Below are positions 1 through 10,105 of a DNA stretch of 22,502 bases, one piece after another. How positions within the stretch are numbered: position 1 is the first letter of the stretch; every line of letters starts with the position of its first letter. The notes beneath the pieces are model-generated. The model was not told the DNA's origin. It saw nothing but the letters and a program-made list of their open reading frames with translations, and ran no database searches. Source of the DNA: Botryllus schlosseri (taxonomy: Eukaryota > Chordata > Ascidiacea > Stolidobranchia > Styelidae); contig KE606073.1 in assembly GCA_000444245.1 (NCBI GenBank), positions 6,797 to 29,298 of the forward strand, in the 5' to 3' direction. A program made the position numbers and the translations under genes.

Positions 1-19
1 AAAAAAAAAAAAAAAAAAA
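1..19 (+). repeat. Poly(A) tract at window edge
   Basis: A run of 19 A residues opens the window. It may be the tail of a retroposed element whose body lies to the left, or simply a homopolymer; the window edge prevents a decision. Confidence 0.5.
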
Positions 20-127
20 GGTCATCTATTCGCTCACAGCTAAAATCACCGTTTTTCACCCGTCGAAGCTTCACTTCTGTACTAATATGCGGCATATCAC
101 TCGCAATTTGCCCTAAAACTGCTCTAA

Positions 128-230
128 ATCTCAAAAAAGAGGACAAAATCTCAAAAAAGAGGACAAAAGGGCGTCCTCCGAGGACGCTTTCAAAAAAGTC
201 AAAAAAGAGGACAAATCCTCTTAAAAGAGG
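128..230 (+). repeat. Short tandem repeat and palindromes
   Basis: A 20-bp unit (atctcaaaaaagaggacaaa) occurs twice in tandem at 128-167, with further AAAAAAGAGGACAAA copies nearby. It is followed by the palindrome GCGTCCTCCGAGGACGC at 171-187 and a second inverted repeat, TCCTCTTAAAAGAGGA, near 215-230. The rest of 20-1030 shows no supportable gene. Confidence 0.6.
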
Positions 231-1035
231 ACGTATGGTAAGCCTAGAGTAGGCTATCTCATACCCATATAATAATTCAACAAACATTATAAATGCAACT
301 TTTTACTGTAACCTTGGTCAAAATTGAGTGCAACTTTTTCGCGATTTTAGTGCAACCAAAACTTTCCCTACTCACTTAAGAACGATGGAACCGGAAACTA
401 CGATAGAAGTCCATGGGATGTTAAGCGCGCTACCATAGATAAATTTGGAGCAGTGATTATCAACCGCGGAGTTGGTCACGGGTCCGAAACCATCGTGATT
501 TGTGACAATGCGTAACACTAGTTGCTGTCTTCCATATATAAACGATTGTTGGGCTCGTTGCCTGATTGGTCAAGAAGTTGCACATGATCTCAAAATCATC
601 TATCTATTCCTGTGGTTCCTAAGCCTAACTGATGATCCGTGAAACGATAGGGAATCCATGAGCAAGTATCAGTCAAGACACATACTCAACCCAATCATAT
701 ATGATTTGCGATGACACGGCGGCTTTGGCCAACAATGGTTTCAGGCAATTACGCCAGTTCGAATTGTGATTTTTGTGGTATTCGGTGCAGTGACGTACAA
801 ATGGGATATTGGGGTGCGAAATCAAGCCCCGTCGTTCTGAAATGCTAACTCCATTTGATCACTGCAATTGTTTTGAAATATAACATCAAGTATAAAAAGG
901 TTCTTCGTTTCGCAATATCAACAAATATATCATCTCTTTCAATTGCAAGAATTCTTGATTCAGGCTATCGCTGACATGCTGATCTCTCGATACCTTCGCT
1001 GTTGCTGTTTGTGGTATTCGTGGTGTGTTTTACTA

Positions 1036-1882
1036 CAGTGTTTTACTACTACTCACCAACACGCGTCCCGCGGGCCGCATGCGGCCCGCAAGGTCATATT
1101 TTGCGGCCCGCGACTTGATTTGAGATTTCGCAAGAAAGCTAAGAAAACCATTTTGAAATGCTGAAATTGACTACAGTTTCAACATATCGTTGTTGGTTCA
1201 AAATAAGCTTTTCTCCTGAGCCCAACATCACTATTCATCACTAGCTAAAAACGGCTTTGGCAATGGATACAGCATTCTATCGATGGATAATGATCAGCTG
1301 ATATGAATGGGCTGGGCAGTGGGCATATTTGCTCGTGGGAGCGTGAAAGCATCAGAAGGGAACGCGGGGTTGTGGTCAACTGACAAATCTTTCGCGCTTC
1401 GCGCGATTGATATCAAGTTTAGGTTTGGTGTATAGTACGGAATTCTGTCATCAACAGTCATAGCCTTCCATGTCATCAAACTATCCGTTGGGATTGCCGG
1501 CATTCTGGATACATTTTGTGATATGACGATATAAGGGGGGAGCGAAATCTTTCGGTATAATAAAGGGAGGGGGGGGCGTGTCTAAAAAGTTTGAGAACCA
1601 CTGGCTTACGACTTCCCACAAGATCAAGCTTTGCGGGGAGATGGCCCTTCAGCTAGTAACGTATCTCGCTAGCTCGCTCGCTTGTATTTGTATTCCTTTA
1701 AAAAATATTGCTTCGTTTGTGGTCACTATGCCCGTGGCCTATGTTAGGTAGCACGGTGTTGTACTTACGCACAGTTTTAAAACGTGAGTGCCTAGTCTAT
1801 ATCGATATTGAACTCGTGCGGCCCGCGGCCACTACGAAATTTGAAAAGTGGCCCGCGACCCATTTTGAGTTGGCGACCCCTG
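1036..1882. mobile_element. Decayed non-autonomous hAT-like element
   Basis: The right end reads GTTGGCGACCCCTG and is followed by TTTTACTA; the same 8 bp precede a CAG at 1036, which fits a hAT-style 8-bp target duplication. The left end is degraded: a second TTTTACTA at 1041-1048 makes 1049 an alternative start. Subterminal GCGGCCCGC words occur near both ends, as in many hAT MITEs. A separate hAT-type right end, AAAAAGTTTGAGAACCACTG, finishes at 1603 inside it, hinting at a nested insertion. Short frames inside (for example 1294-1503 minus) are not recognisable proteins. Confidence 0.6.
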
Positions 1883-1890
1883 TTTTACTA

Positions 1891-2311
1891 CATTGGTGTT
1901 TGAACCAGGCCGACATTCGCCATTGTGACTCCGTAGTGTTCTGATTCGTGAGGTTTGCAATGACCATTGTCAGATGTTACATTTGCAGTGACTATCGGAT
2001 TTGTAAACATAAGTAACACGACGTCAGATCCTAATTACTAAGGAGGGTGCGAACGTGAGAATCACGTTCGCATTCTGTTTGTGAAGCTCAGAAATTTATA
2101 GGTTTACGTTCACAAACGAACCTTGGTAGGTTCTGCACTGTGAACCTTTTCCATATATTACAATTTTCACTTCATTATAACATCTTTGGTTGAAAGTTAT
2201 TGCATTTGGCTGCGGGCCACTCTAGGAATGGCGCTGGCAGCATAATAAAATCGTGTACATACACGTTGAATGTCCCTCAGAGTGTATTTCGGATTGCTTT
2301 GAAATAAGATC
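1891..2311. other. Intergenic stretch with hairpin cluster
   Basis: No gene is seen. GCGAACGTGA and TCACGTTCGC form a perfect 10-bp stem at 2049-2071. GTTTGTGAA and TTCACAAAC pair at 2077-2085 and 2109-2117, and GGTTC/GAACC flank a further short loop near 2130-2147. The cluster may be the remnant of a foldback element end. Confidence 0.5.
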
Positions 2312-2491
2312 GTCTAACATAGTGGTTCATAACCTTGTCTACAGACCCAAATGAGGCGATTTGGATATTGAAGGCGGGCGGAAATGCTCAGGTGGCGGAA
2401 TGGGGGGACCCGGGCTCAGGGGGCGGTATGGGGGGCGCTGAAGAAAAATGGCCTTCCCAGCAAACACACAAACATAAACGCGCGAAGCCAG

Positions 2492-2800
2492 TGGCGAGAT
2501 AGTGAAGTGGCATAATCCGCGGCTGCAACACAAATGGGTGGGGGTTCAAGTTCGACCGAGGTCGACTTCAGAATTCCGATACCTAAGTATTTGAGGTTTA
2601 CCTAGGCTCCTCCTCGCCACCTCATCCGCGCTAGCGGTGTCTTAAAAAAGCCTGGAGGTGGGCCGTGGAGGTGGGCCGTGCTATAAGTCGGCAGTTACGG
2701 AAAATAATGAAGAATATCGGCCTGGTTTACATGACCACAGTAGTCGACAAACACCATGAATACCACAAAACGAACAAATCCATGCGCGATCGTGCCGATC
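2492..2800 (+). mobile_element. tRNA-derived SINE
   Basis: An A box, TAGTGAAGTGG (2500-2510), and a B box, GGTTCAAGTTC (2543-2553), sit at the spacing found in a tRNA gene, so the head is a tRNA-like RNA polymerase III promoter of about 75 nt. A body with a duplicated GGAGGTGGGCCGTG-like segment (around 2655-2683) follows. The flanking duplication and tail were not resolved, so both ends are approximate. SINEs depend on a partner LINE for movement. Confidence 0.6.
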
Positions 2801-3204
2801 AGGTTCCAATATTATTGTTTTAATGGTATGTCTAAAATACGTAAAACTGAATTATCTTTGGTGACATTTAATTAGGAGTAATTCCATTTCGGTGATATTC
2901 GTTCACATTCAAGAATTTTGTTAGATCCGAGAGATATCGTTACTATGCTTTGGCAGTAGATGGTGTGGAAAGAACATATGATTATATAGTAGAACAATAG
3001 TTCTATATATTCCTGAGTTCTCATTGCGAACTAACATTCGACAAGATTTGTCAAATCACAACGATTGTCGTTGCGCTCATCGCGAAATATCCACCGGCGA
3101 TGTTTCCATGAATGCAGTGGTTTATTTTATTTCATGCCAATTCCCCGTTAAAACACTCCCGTCACGCTCGTTACTCCAAGTCGTTTCGACACCTTCCTAT
3201 CTTT

Positions 3205-3429
3205 TCATAGTATCGCAGTTTTGTTGTGTTTTGAAATGATGAAAATCTTAATAAACTGATATTTATACTGATTGCTCGGGTTATTTTCCACAACATGTCT
3301 TGAATTAGGCATTGTATCCTGTAGCGCACTGCGTGTTGAAATCGGAAATGCACTATACTGTACAACATTTGAGAGTGATGCCGTTCGTACATCAAAGATG
3401 TTTTGAAGCTTTTTAACCAAAATGATCAA
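3205..3429 (-). CDS. Possible 3' terminal exon of the NLR gene (weak)
   Basis: Downstream of the last LRR exon, an acceptor-like aaatatatttag is followed by a phase 0 open frame of 74 codons ending in TGA, with AATAAA motifs on the minus strand roughly 80-90 nt further on (around 3121). The first residues LIILVKKLQNIF could continue a repeat helix; the rest is a serine- and asparagine-rich tail without recognised domains. Against it, the frame lies inside the interval bounded by hAT-type ends (2320-3941), AT-rich DNA often yields such frames, and the acceptor tract is mediocre. It is offered only because phase, strand and order fit. Confidence 0.22.
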   Translation of the reverse strand: MIILVKKLQNIFDVRTASLSNVVQYSAFPISTRSALQDTMPNSRHVVENNPSNQYKYQFIKIFIISKHNKTAIL

Positions 3430-4080
3430 CTAAATATATTTGTATTTGAGAGCTACAAAATTAAATCGTCCGAATATTTCTTCACCGTATCATAAAGGAT
3501 GATACTGCTTAGTGTTGTTACCCCCATTCATGTTCAAGTTTAGAGCTTGATGCAGGACTAAATTCAATGTAAGAAAATCTCCACCACATTCTCAGGTGGT
3601 TTAGTAATCATATAAGGCAATAAAAAAAACACAATAAAATTAACTTCCCGCAATGCTAATCGCAGAGAAGCATTCGGAATGTGTGCATCGATCTCTAACC
3701 AAATGCTATCGGACCGTAGGCCTTACTCGATGTTTTATATAACAACATGGGTTTGATCCCTAAAATAACACATACAATTACATGGATAATTAGTCCAGTG
3801 GCCTGATCGTCCCAACCCGGAACTGTACTTCGATCACTTACCTATTATTGTTTTTTACTACAGTCCTTGAAATAGGGGGGTGCCAGACCCAGGCAAATTT
3901 TAAAAGGGGCGGCGAAGAAAAAAAAAGGTTGAGAACCACTAGTCTAAAATGATTCTCAAACGTGAAATATTTCGTTTTGTAACGGGCAGATTGAAAATGA
4001 ATGTATGTATGCAAGTCCTTATTGCAACTTTATCGGATACATGGTTTCATGGGCATTTTGAATCATACGTGAAAGCATAC

Positions 4081-4248
4081 CTGGATATTGTGAATGCGGC
4101 ATCCGCGCAATAATGCACTCAATTTTGTCTTGGTAAGAAGGCATTTGTTAAATCCCAACCCAATAAAACCCGACAGCTTCACAATACAAGCTAGCTCTTC
4201 ATATACACTTTCCTGCATCGACTCGTCCATAATAGTGATGATTGACAG
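4081..4248 (-). CDS. NLR gene, LRR exon 4 (168 nt)
   Basis: A fourth 168-nt phase 0-0 exon, bounded by catcatttcag|CTG and ATCCAG|GTATGC. It reads LSIITIMDESMQESVYEELA and then CLLTKTKLSALLRGC, aligning without gaps to the exons at 7.4 and 8.2 kb. It keeps the same acceptor context (catttcag) and the DESM, LTKTKL and LLRGCR blocks but is clearly older or more diverged. It is the last recognisable LRR exon on this strand, about 3.2 kb of TE-filled intron away from the previous one. Since it is phase 0 at its donor, at least one more exon carrying a stop must follow; the best candidate is at 3205-3429. Confidence 0.78.
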
Positions 4249-4263
4249 CTGAAATGATGGCAA

Positions 4264-4949
4264 TGTGTATCGTTATGTAACATGTCCGTTACTTGTGCAA
4301 TTTGGTAATGTTCATTTTGTTTCTGACATATAGTTTAGTTCATCGACAGAGATTACACATTTGTTGCTACTTTGAAATGATGAACCTCATATACTAGAAA
4401 TTATTTGGACAGGTGGAATCTGGGATAGATTGTGGGACGTAACAATTCTAGTAATAATATCCAGTAAATGAAAATGGAAACTACAGTGACGGTATTGATA
4501 GTGGCACATTGTCAACATATACCTAAATGGATAGCGACATGTTGACTAAGGTTACGACTTGAATAAAAGAATTTGAAGTTTTGTGTGTCCTGTAGTCACA
4601 ACTGAGGAACTTTTGTGTCCTGATTTCAAAATTAACAAAACTTAAGACTGTGGAAACAAAATCCTCCGGCACAAAAATTTTCCAGTTTTTACTGTATGAA
4701 GGATAGGCTTTCTTCTGTAGATACTGACTCTATAATGTATATAGCTATTGATTCGAATTTAACTGACACAATTCCAATTGCGAAGATTTAGAATAGTATT
4801 TTAGTAAATTGAGATTGCCCGTATTAAATGAATCCTATTGTGTTCTTGTTTACGGTCAAAATTAAATAAATATTAAATAATTATTAATTTCGATTTTAGA
4901 TGTAGACTGCATGTATCGTATAATTTCAATTTGTCTGACACAAATGAAA
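4264..4949. other. AT-rich stretch without a gene
   Basis: No supportable coding frame, RNA gene or terminal repeat is visible. Relative to the NLR gene this is minus-strand intron upstream of LRR exon 4. TTTTGTGTCCTG-like words recur near 4575-4625. Confidence 0.5.
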
Positions 4950-6215
4950 CTTGGTGTTCGAAAAGGCGAAAGGAGAACAATACAAGATATTTTCAGCGGT
5001 CTAGAAAACCGATTAGAGGATTATGATGCATATGAAAATTTGAAAATGTCGTATCATATGTGACACAGCATCTGCTGATACTGCACGGCGGAATGGCGTT
5101 GTTGTGAAGCTGCAAAATGAAATGATGAGCAAGGATTTTCATAAACCGCAATATATTGGCTGCGAACAGCCTATTATCGATTCCTAAAGCATATATCAGA
5201 GTTCTTCAATCCAATGTCTTCAGCAAATTCAACTCTCATCTACAAATTTGGAGATGATGTAGAAAAACACTATGAAAACTTGGTACAATCCACAAGCCCG
5301 AATTTCAGATGAAAATATTAGAAAACCGAGGATGGAGGGATGACTTTAAATTAATCTATGAGTTGTACAGAACCCAGATGATGCCGTTATTTCAAAGAAA
5401 ATAGTAGATTACCACTAATCAGATGGTAAAAACTTCCATCTCTACGCAATACGAGATGGAGCTCAAGGGCCATGATTGCGTAGCCTAATTGCAAATCCCC
5501 AAATGGAGAGTAACTCTGGAGATATCATGCTTCATCATCGCAAATGCGTGTCAGGAAGCCTGGTATTCTAACCTGATGTCTAAAGATGGAATATACTAGA
5601 GACCGACCGATTATTATCGGTACGCCGACAATATCGAGACGATATCATACTTTGAAAGATTCATCGGTATCGACCATTGGAGCTGAAAAATAATCGGCAA
5701 TTTTCATGACGTCACAATATGGCGGTAGGAAGTCAGGACACCGTAATCTTTGACTGCTGGGCTGAGAATATTGATATATTTCATATAGCTTACACTTTAC
5801 AGGTGTCCAGATGCAGGTTTTCTAGTTTATTTCATGTTCAAGTATAGCAATGGCTGTAACGATGTTCAAATAAATGATTTGAAGCTTTGAAAATGTGCTT
5901 ATGTGTATCCAACTTCTTTATAATATCGGCTGAATGTATTGGGGTCATCGGTCAAGGTGTGAGATATCGGTTTTATCGGTATCGACCAAAAAATTCAATA
6001 TCGGTTGGGCTCTAGAATATACCAAATATTATTTGGTGCTATCTTTGCGCTCGAATGCCCGGCAGCGATAAAGTGCCTTAAGACTACACGGGAAGTCGGA
6101 TATGTCCGTTGTAGATGTCTCTGGCACTAAAATAATAACAGAAATGGAAGTCAAATTGATGGATGAAGTTTACCAGAAGTTCAATGGGACATATATTTGA
6201 AGATAAAATTTGTAG
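4950..6215 (+). pseudogene. Transposase-like gene relic of an unnamed family
   Basis: Across several plus-strand frames, pieces align in order with a widespread animal hypothetical protein that looks transposase-derived: ERRTIQDIFSGLENR (from about 4970), CDTASADTARRNGVVVKLQ and KPQYIGC (5061-5165), RNTRWSSRAMIA (about 5440-5490), then FIIANACQEAWYSN (about 5532-5573). The reading continues after the inserted MITE with ILFGAIFALECPAAIKCLKTT. Several stops and frame changes show that it is dead. In intact relatives, as I recall them, the blocks read like CDTxSxNTGxxxGVV, QYIxCQHH and NARWNSRAI. I link it tentatively to hAT-like DNA transposons; the family name is not certain. Confidence 0.5.
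5597..6014. mobile_element. 418-bp hAT MITE with perfect 8-bp TSD
   Basis: The element is flanked on both sides by GAATATAC (5589-5596 and 6015-6022). Its ends are inverted repeats: TAGAGACCGACCGAT at the left against TAGAGCCCAACCGAT at the right on the other strand, followed by TATCGGT-rich subterminal DNA on both sides. Size, 8-bp duplication and TAGAG ends fit a non-autonomous hAT element. It carries no gene and sits inside the older transposase-like relic, so it is the younger of the two. Confidence 0.85.
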
Positions 6216-6392
6216 CATAGAATACCTTTCAATTGTAATTTTTTTTTAAATTTTTTAACCAGTGTCGAAAATTGAAGTTAGTTTGTGCGGGACATCTTTT
6301 CGATTTGATCAATTTTTTTATAATTTTATTAATTTATACAAAAACGTTCATTAATTCCTGCTACAGGTGATTATTTTCTTGTTAAGTCATAA
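6216..6392. other. AT-rich spacer
   Basis: Runs of A and T between the transposase relic and the next hAT element. Nothing further is seen. Confidence 0.5.
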
Positions 6393-6400
6393 CCCTAATG

Positions 6401-7253
6401 CAGGGGCGGGCAACTTCTCCGTCCAGCGGGCTGGATAGAGGAACATGAACACGAGGCGGGCCGGATCCATGAATTGTGATTTCAGGGTAACTCCCACCGT
6501 GAAAACGCGCCACAGATCATCCCATCCTACCCTGCACTACCCTTTGTACATACAATGCAGAGACGCACACATTCCTGCAGTTAGGCGGCCGATTCAAGGG
6601 CGAGTCCAAATCGGTGATATGATCAGAGTATATCTGGCAGATAGTCGCGCGAAGCGCGAAAACCTTTTGCATAAATGAATGAATTTGATCAATGACATTG
6701 GTGAGTGTGGATGAGCAACTGGTTTCTTCGAAAATTTACAGCACGTATAATTATAATTTTGAACATTGATCATGGCACAAGAATATACATTAATGAGCTT
6801 ATCGCAGATTACTCACGTCGGGTGGGTTCATTCTTAATAATTACTTTGTTGAAAACTCCTGCAACCCACCAGCCTCGGGCTATTCTAGTGTATGTATGAT
6901 ACTGTATTCTCATAATCAAGACACGCACGTAGAGACACTAAACCGCGCCCAGCGCGCGATTTTTTTTAGCTTGAATCCATCTGCCCGAAAATATTCCACT
7001 ATTTATAAATATTACGAATATTCTCGAAAATTTTGGGAATGACATGGTCCCATTCGCCCCTGGCTACGTCAATGCGGTGAACATCAGTTGTATTGGAAGA
7101 TCGCTTTGATGTGCTAATGTTCATGCTTGAAAATGTTTGCGCATAAATGCCTGTAGACGGCGACGCGTGCCTCATCATCACGTAAGACCGAAAACTGTCG
7201 GCGGGCCGCACAAAATCCCGTCGCGGGCCGGATCCGGATGTTGCCCGCCCCTG
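6401..7253. mobile_element. 853-bp non-autonomous hAT element
   Basis: Perfect 14-bp terminal inverted repeats (CAGGGGCGGGCAAC) are flanked by perfect CCCTAATG duplications at 6393-6400 and 7254-7261. GC-rich GGGCCGGATCC subterminal motifs lie at both ends. Internal frames, the longest on the minus strand at 6999-7355, show no transposase similarity and run out of the element, so it is regarded as non-autonomous. It is inserted in the intron between LRR exons 3 and 4. Confidence 0.88.
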
Positions 7254-7410
7254 CCCTAATGTGAACTTGCAAATAAATCTATTCAAACAAATCCGTCCTG
7301 GATTTTCAGTGGGAGGACAAAAGCGAGATTGTGAATAATAAATAATGATCATCAAGTATTGATCTGTAACTTAGTATCTGAAATGTGACGGATTTTACGT
7401 CAAAACGCAC

Positions 7411-7578
7411 CTGGGTGCCATGATTGCGACAGCCTCGCAATAATCCTTGCAACTTTATTTTTGTTAGACAACTGTCTTGTATGAATAACTGTTTGCATTC
7501 CGAGACCTTTGCGACGTGAGCTAATACTTCATACCCATCTTCATTCATCGATTCGTCAATGACGCCAATAAAATAAAC
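7411..7578 (-). CDS. NLR gene, LRR exon 3 (168 nt)
   Basis: This is the duplicated partner of the exon at 8184-8351. It runs from ggccatttcag|GTT to CCCAG|GTGCGT, 168 nt, phase 0-0, with no stop. The protein starts VYFIGVIDESMNEDGYEVLA and contains SCLTKIKLQGLLRGC before NHGTQ. Differences from its partner are concentrated at the probable strand and surface positions (CKQLFIQDS against CIQLVMQNC), while DESMNEDGYE and LQGLLRGCRNHGTQ are identical. This is the pattern expected for a repeat region under variable selection on one face, although neutral drift cannot be excluded. A hAT element (6401-7253) lies in the intron downstream of it on the minus strand. Confidence 0.83.
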
Positions 7579-7745
7579 CTGAAATGGCCGGGTCGACATT
7601 TTAGGTTTAAAATGTCAGGTTTAGCTGATTCACATCGCGTTTGAGCTCGACGTAGAAATACATTCAAGTTTTCAATTGTCACAAACACACGGCCAGCTAT
7701 TCATAGATGTCGATTTTGCGCTGCATTGGTTGTAAAACTTCATGA

Positions 7746-8065
7746 GTGTTCGAACAGTTTGCAGTATGCATTGGTACTAGCCTCTCCGAAAAATTCGAAT
7801 TCCAAATTGGTATTCAACGAGGGGGCGTGTTGATCCCTTTGCTTTTCAAAACAATGACGAACGATCTTTCGCAGATGGTGTCCACGAAAATCCGATTATT
7901 TGCTGATGATATTGCTATATGTCATGGGAATCTGGGATATCTATAGGAAAAGTGGAATCTGAGCTGCAATCGGGACTTGACATAATAAGTCAATGGTATG
8001 ATACTTGAGGATTTACCATATCCAAGGAATACACTCAGTGGCTTTGCTTTTTACGAAGAAATGAC
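7746..8065 (+). mobile_element. LINE reverse-transcriptase fragment
   Basis: The frame from 7746 reads CIGTSLSEKFEFQIGIQRGG, then LLFKTMTNDL and IRLFADDIAI, the palm of a non-LTR reverse transcriptase with FADD at the catalytic site. After a frame change it continues ELQSGLDIISQW and GFTISKEYTQWLCFLRR, matching the thumb region of I/Jockey-type LINEs. Only about 100 codons of RT remain, with at least one stop and one shift; no endonuclease or 3' end is present. It lies exactly between the two duplicated LRR exon units. Confidence 0.8.
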
Positions 8066-8183
8066 AAATAATGCATCCTGATTCAGTGGGAGGACAAATG
8101 CAAGATCGTGTATAAAAACTCGCACTAGGTATTGATCTGTGTCTCAGTATCAGAACTGTGGCGGAGTTTACGTCACGACGCAC

Positions 8184-8351
8184 CTGGGTACCGTGATTGC
8201 GACAGCCTCGCAATAATCCTTGCAACTTTGTCTTTGTGAGACAACAGTTTTGCATCACTAACTGTATGCATTTTGAGAGCTTCGCAATATGAGCAAATAC
8301 TTCATACCCGTCTTCATTCATCGATTCGTCAATGATTCCAAGTACATCAAG
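8184..8351 (-). CDS. NLR gene, LRR exon 2 (168 nt)
   Basis: The exon is 168 nt, phase 0 at both ends, bounded by cttcatttcag|CTT and CCCAG|GTGCGT. The translation runs from LDVLGIIDESMNEDGYEVFA through CCLTKTKLQGLLRGC to NHGTQ, two leucine-rich repeat units of about 28 residues with the LxxLxL-type spacing of the ribonuclease-inhibitor class. It shares 41 of 56 residues with the exon at 7411-7578. The homology extends into the flanking intron on both sides, so the two are a tandem duplication of an exon with its surroundings. The splice sites are also conserved between the copies, which supports both exon boundaries. Confidence 0.83.
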
Positions 8352-8470
8352 CTGAAATGAAGCTTAAAGCTGATTCAGATCGCGTTTGAGCTCGACGTAG
8401 AAAAGCATTCAGGGCTTCAATTTTACAAACACCCGCTAATCATGGTTGTAGATTTTGCGCTATTTCAGTT

Positions 8471-8854
8471 GCTACCATTCATGCTCTATCATCGAAAATG
8501 AAAACCCGGGAAAACTGCCCAAACTGCATTAACTTCTCTTTTGTTTAAGTCTAAAGTTGATGTTTCGATTGAATCCATTCTTAGTCAGTTATATTTGGAA
8601 TAAATGGTCTTGTTGAGATATCGAGTTTTGTAATTCTTATGCATCTCAATTATACTTATATCGGGCCACGCTCGTGTCATCCCCGTATGTCTCATTGGGA
8701 GAATTAGATTTTCGAGTTATTATGAGACTGTGATATCAACTGTCGTATTCAGGATCAGACAGTCGGCTTCCACCCGTTTCGTGCTCATCATCAGGTTTTT
8801 GATGACTCCAGCTATAACTGGGCTCGAGTTAATTTGTGTACTTAATCGACTTGT
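8471..8854. other. Intron stretch without a gene
   Basis: No coding frame of note. The final part holds several CTCGAGT and GACTTG words that lead into the ACTCG-rich element. Confidence 0.45.
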
Positions 8855-9283
8855 ACTCGAGTCATTGTGCCTGACTTAAATCAAGTCCTATGACTCGAAA
8901 CTAGGATGGCCAAGACAGGCATTTCATTGTAAGATCGAAGAATAGTAAAGTCACCAGTTTATTCGTATTTTGTCTATCAATCTTGATACTTGGGAAATAG
9001 GGCCGGTAGCTGTTAGGACTGAGGAATACTACGAAGTTTATTTTAATATGAATGTGAGCCATTCTATATCACTCGAGCAGATTCGAAAAAGTGAGTTGAA
9101 CCGGATTGAACTCAAAACTGAACAGTGAAGACAATAACTTGGACTCGTACTCGAGTCAAAACACTATGACTCAGACTCGAACCTCTAGTCCCTGAGTTGG
9201 ACTCGGACTTGACTCGGTGGTGTATTTTATATGATTCGACCTGACTCGAGTCAAAATTATAAAAGTTAGATTGACTTGTGAAT
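8855..9283. mobile_element. ACTCG-rich element, copy 1 (truncated)
   Basis: This region aligns with 18409-18808: both hold GCCAAG followed by GGCATTTCATTG, then TATTTTGTCTAT, a CACTCGAG/TATCACC block with TTCGAAAAAGTG or TTTCAAAAAGTG, and an end rich in GACTCGGACTTGACTCG. The copy loses its right terminus where the GA microsatellite begins. No coding capacity is seen, so it is probably a MITE; the hAT assignment rests on copy 2. Confidence 0.65.
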
Positions 9284-9534
9284 CGGAGAGAGAGAGAAAG
9301 AAAGAGACACACAGAGAGAGAGATAGAGTAATAAAGAGGTAGTAATAGAGAGAGAGAGAGAGATAGTAATAGAGAGAGAGAGAGAGAGTAATAGAGAGAG
9401 AGAGAGAGAGAGTAATAGAGAGAGAGAGAGGGTAATAAAGAGAGAGTAATAGAGAGAGAGAGAGTAATAAAGAGAGAGTAATAGAGAAAGAGAGTAATAG
9501 AGAGAGAGAGAGAGTAATAGAGAGAGAGAGAGAG
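9284..9534 (+). repeat. (GA)n / TAATAGAGA microsatellite
   Basis: About 250 bp of GA dinucleotides are interrupted at intervals by TAATAGAG or TAATAAAG, giving a compound repeat. The long serine/leucine/tyrosine frame on the minus strand (9266-9589) is just this repeat in translation. Confidence 0.95.
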
Positions 9535-10105
9535 AATCTTTATTCTTCAATCTTACATACCAACATTCCACCACAAAAATGTAACACAATGACTCGATAT
9601 GATAAAGTCTTCAGAGCCGAGACACCCAGGACAGGAGCAATTTTCTCAGTTGATAACTAATAAAAAATTAAAAAAATAACTAAAGAACAAAAAGAAAAAA
9701 AATGACACTATCGTGGAACAATTCGAAATACAATGCAAATACAATTTAGCGGTAGTTAGAGATAAGAGAATAAAAACATTGAAACAAAACATTTTTAAAT
9801 GCACAAGAATGCATTAGACTGGTAGAATGGTGTTGCACATACAGAGACAAGTTAGCTAGCGGTAGCTAGGTTGAAACGAATGCCGTCACACCAAATTGTT
9901 TGCAGTTTTGTTATGGTAAACGAACGTCACATTAACTACGTACACGCATTATAGTATACACATATAGCTGATGCGGTGACCAATACTTTTTCAAATATAT
10001 ACAATTATACACTAATACAGTTTTTATAAAAGTTATGTATTACAGTTCTTTATTCCTGCCATACAGGCTATTAGACGTGGAATTCAATATGAATGCCTAA
10101 GATAC
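9535..10105. other. AT-rich NLR intron
   Basis: No gene is seen. It lies downstream of LRR exon 1 on the minus strand and contains the in-frame TAG (10097-10099) and the AATAAA (10049-10054, minus) noted with that exon. Confidence 0.5.

Larger units (their letters stand above)
2320..3941. mobile_element. hAT-bounded composite element
   Basis: The left end TAGTGGTTCATAACCTT and the right end AAGGTTGAGAACCACTA are imperfect inverted copies of the common CAGTGGTTCTCAACCTT hAT end. They are flanked by GTCTAACA (2312-2319) and GTCTAAAA (3942-3949), a 7 of 8 match as expected for an old 8-bp target duplication. G-rich subterminal stretches lie just inside both ends. No transposase is recognised; the interior holds a tRNA-type SINE at about 2492-2800 and AT-rich filler. 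The boundaries are well supported, but whether everything inside moved as one unit is inferred. Confidence 0.62.
7290..8470 (-). repeat. Tandem duplication of LRR exon plus intron flanks
   Basis: Segments about 7290-7740 and 8075-8470 are homologous along their length. Shared blocks include CAGTGGGAGGACAAA downstream of the exon, the 168-nt exon itself, and GCGTTTGAGCTCGACGTAGAAA and GATTTTGCGCT upstream of it. The repeat period is about 780 bp. The LINE fragment at 7746-8065 occupies the junction and has no second copy in the window. Confidence 0.8.

Noticed and set aside
880-1164. TATAAAAAG near 891 with a downstream 73-codon frame as a promoter and gene
   Set aside because: The frame is cysteine-rich nonsense running into a hAT-like element, and TATA-like words are common in such AT-rich DNA.
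3700-3800. Second tRNA-like SINE head (GGGTTTGATCCC)
   Set aside because: The B box-like word has no convincing A box at the right distance.
6445-7355. Open frames of 77, 64 and 118 codons
   Set aside because: They lie in a non-autonomous hAT element, resemble no protein, and one crosses the element border.
9266-9589. 107-codon Ser/Leu/Tyr-rich minus-strand frame
   Set aside because: It is the complement of the GA microsatellite.
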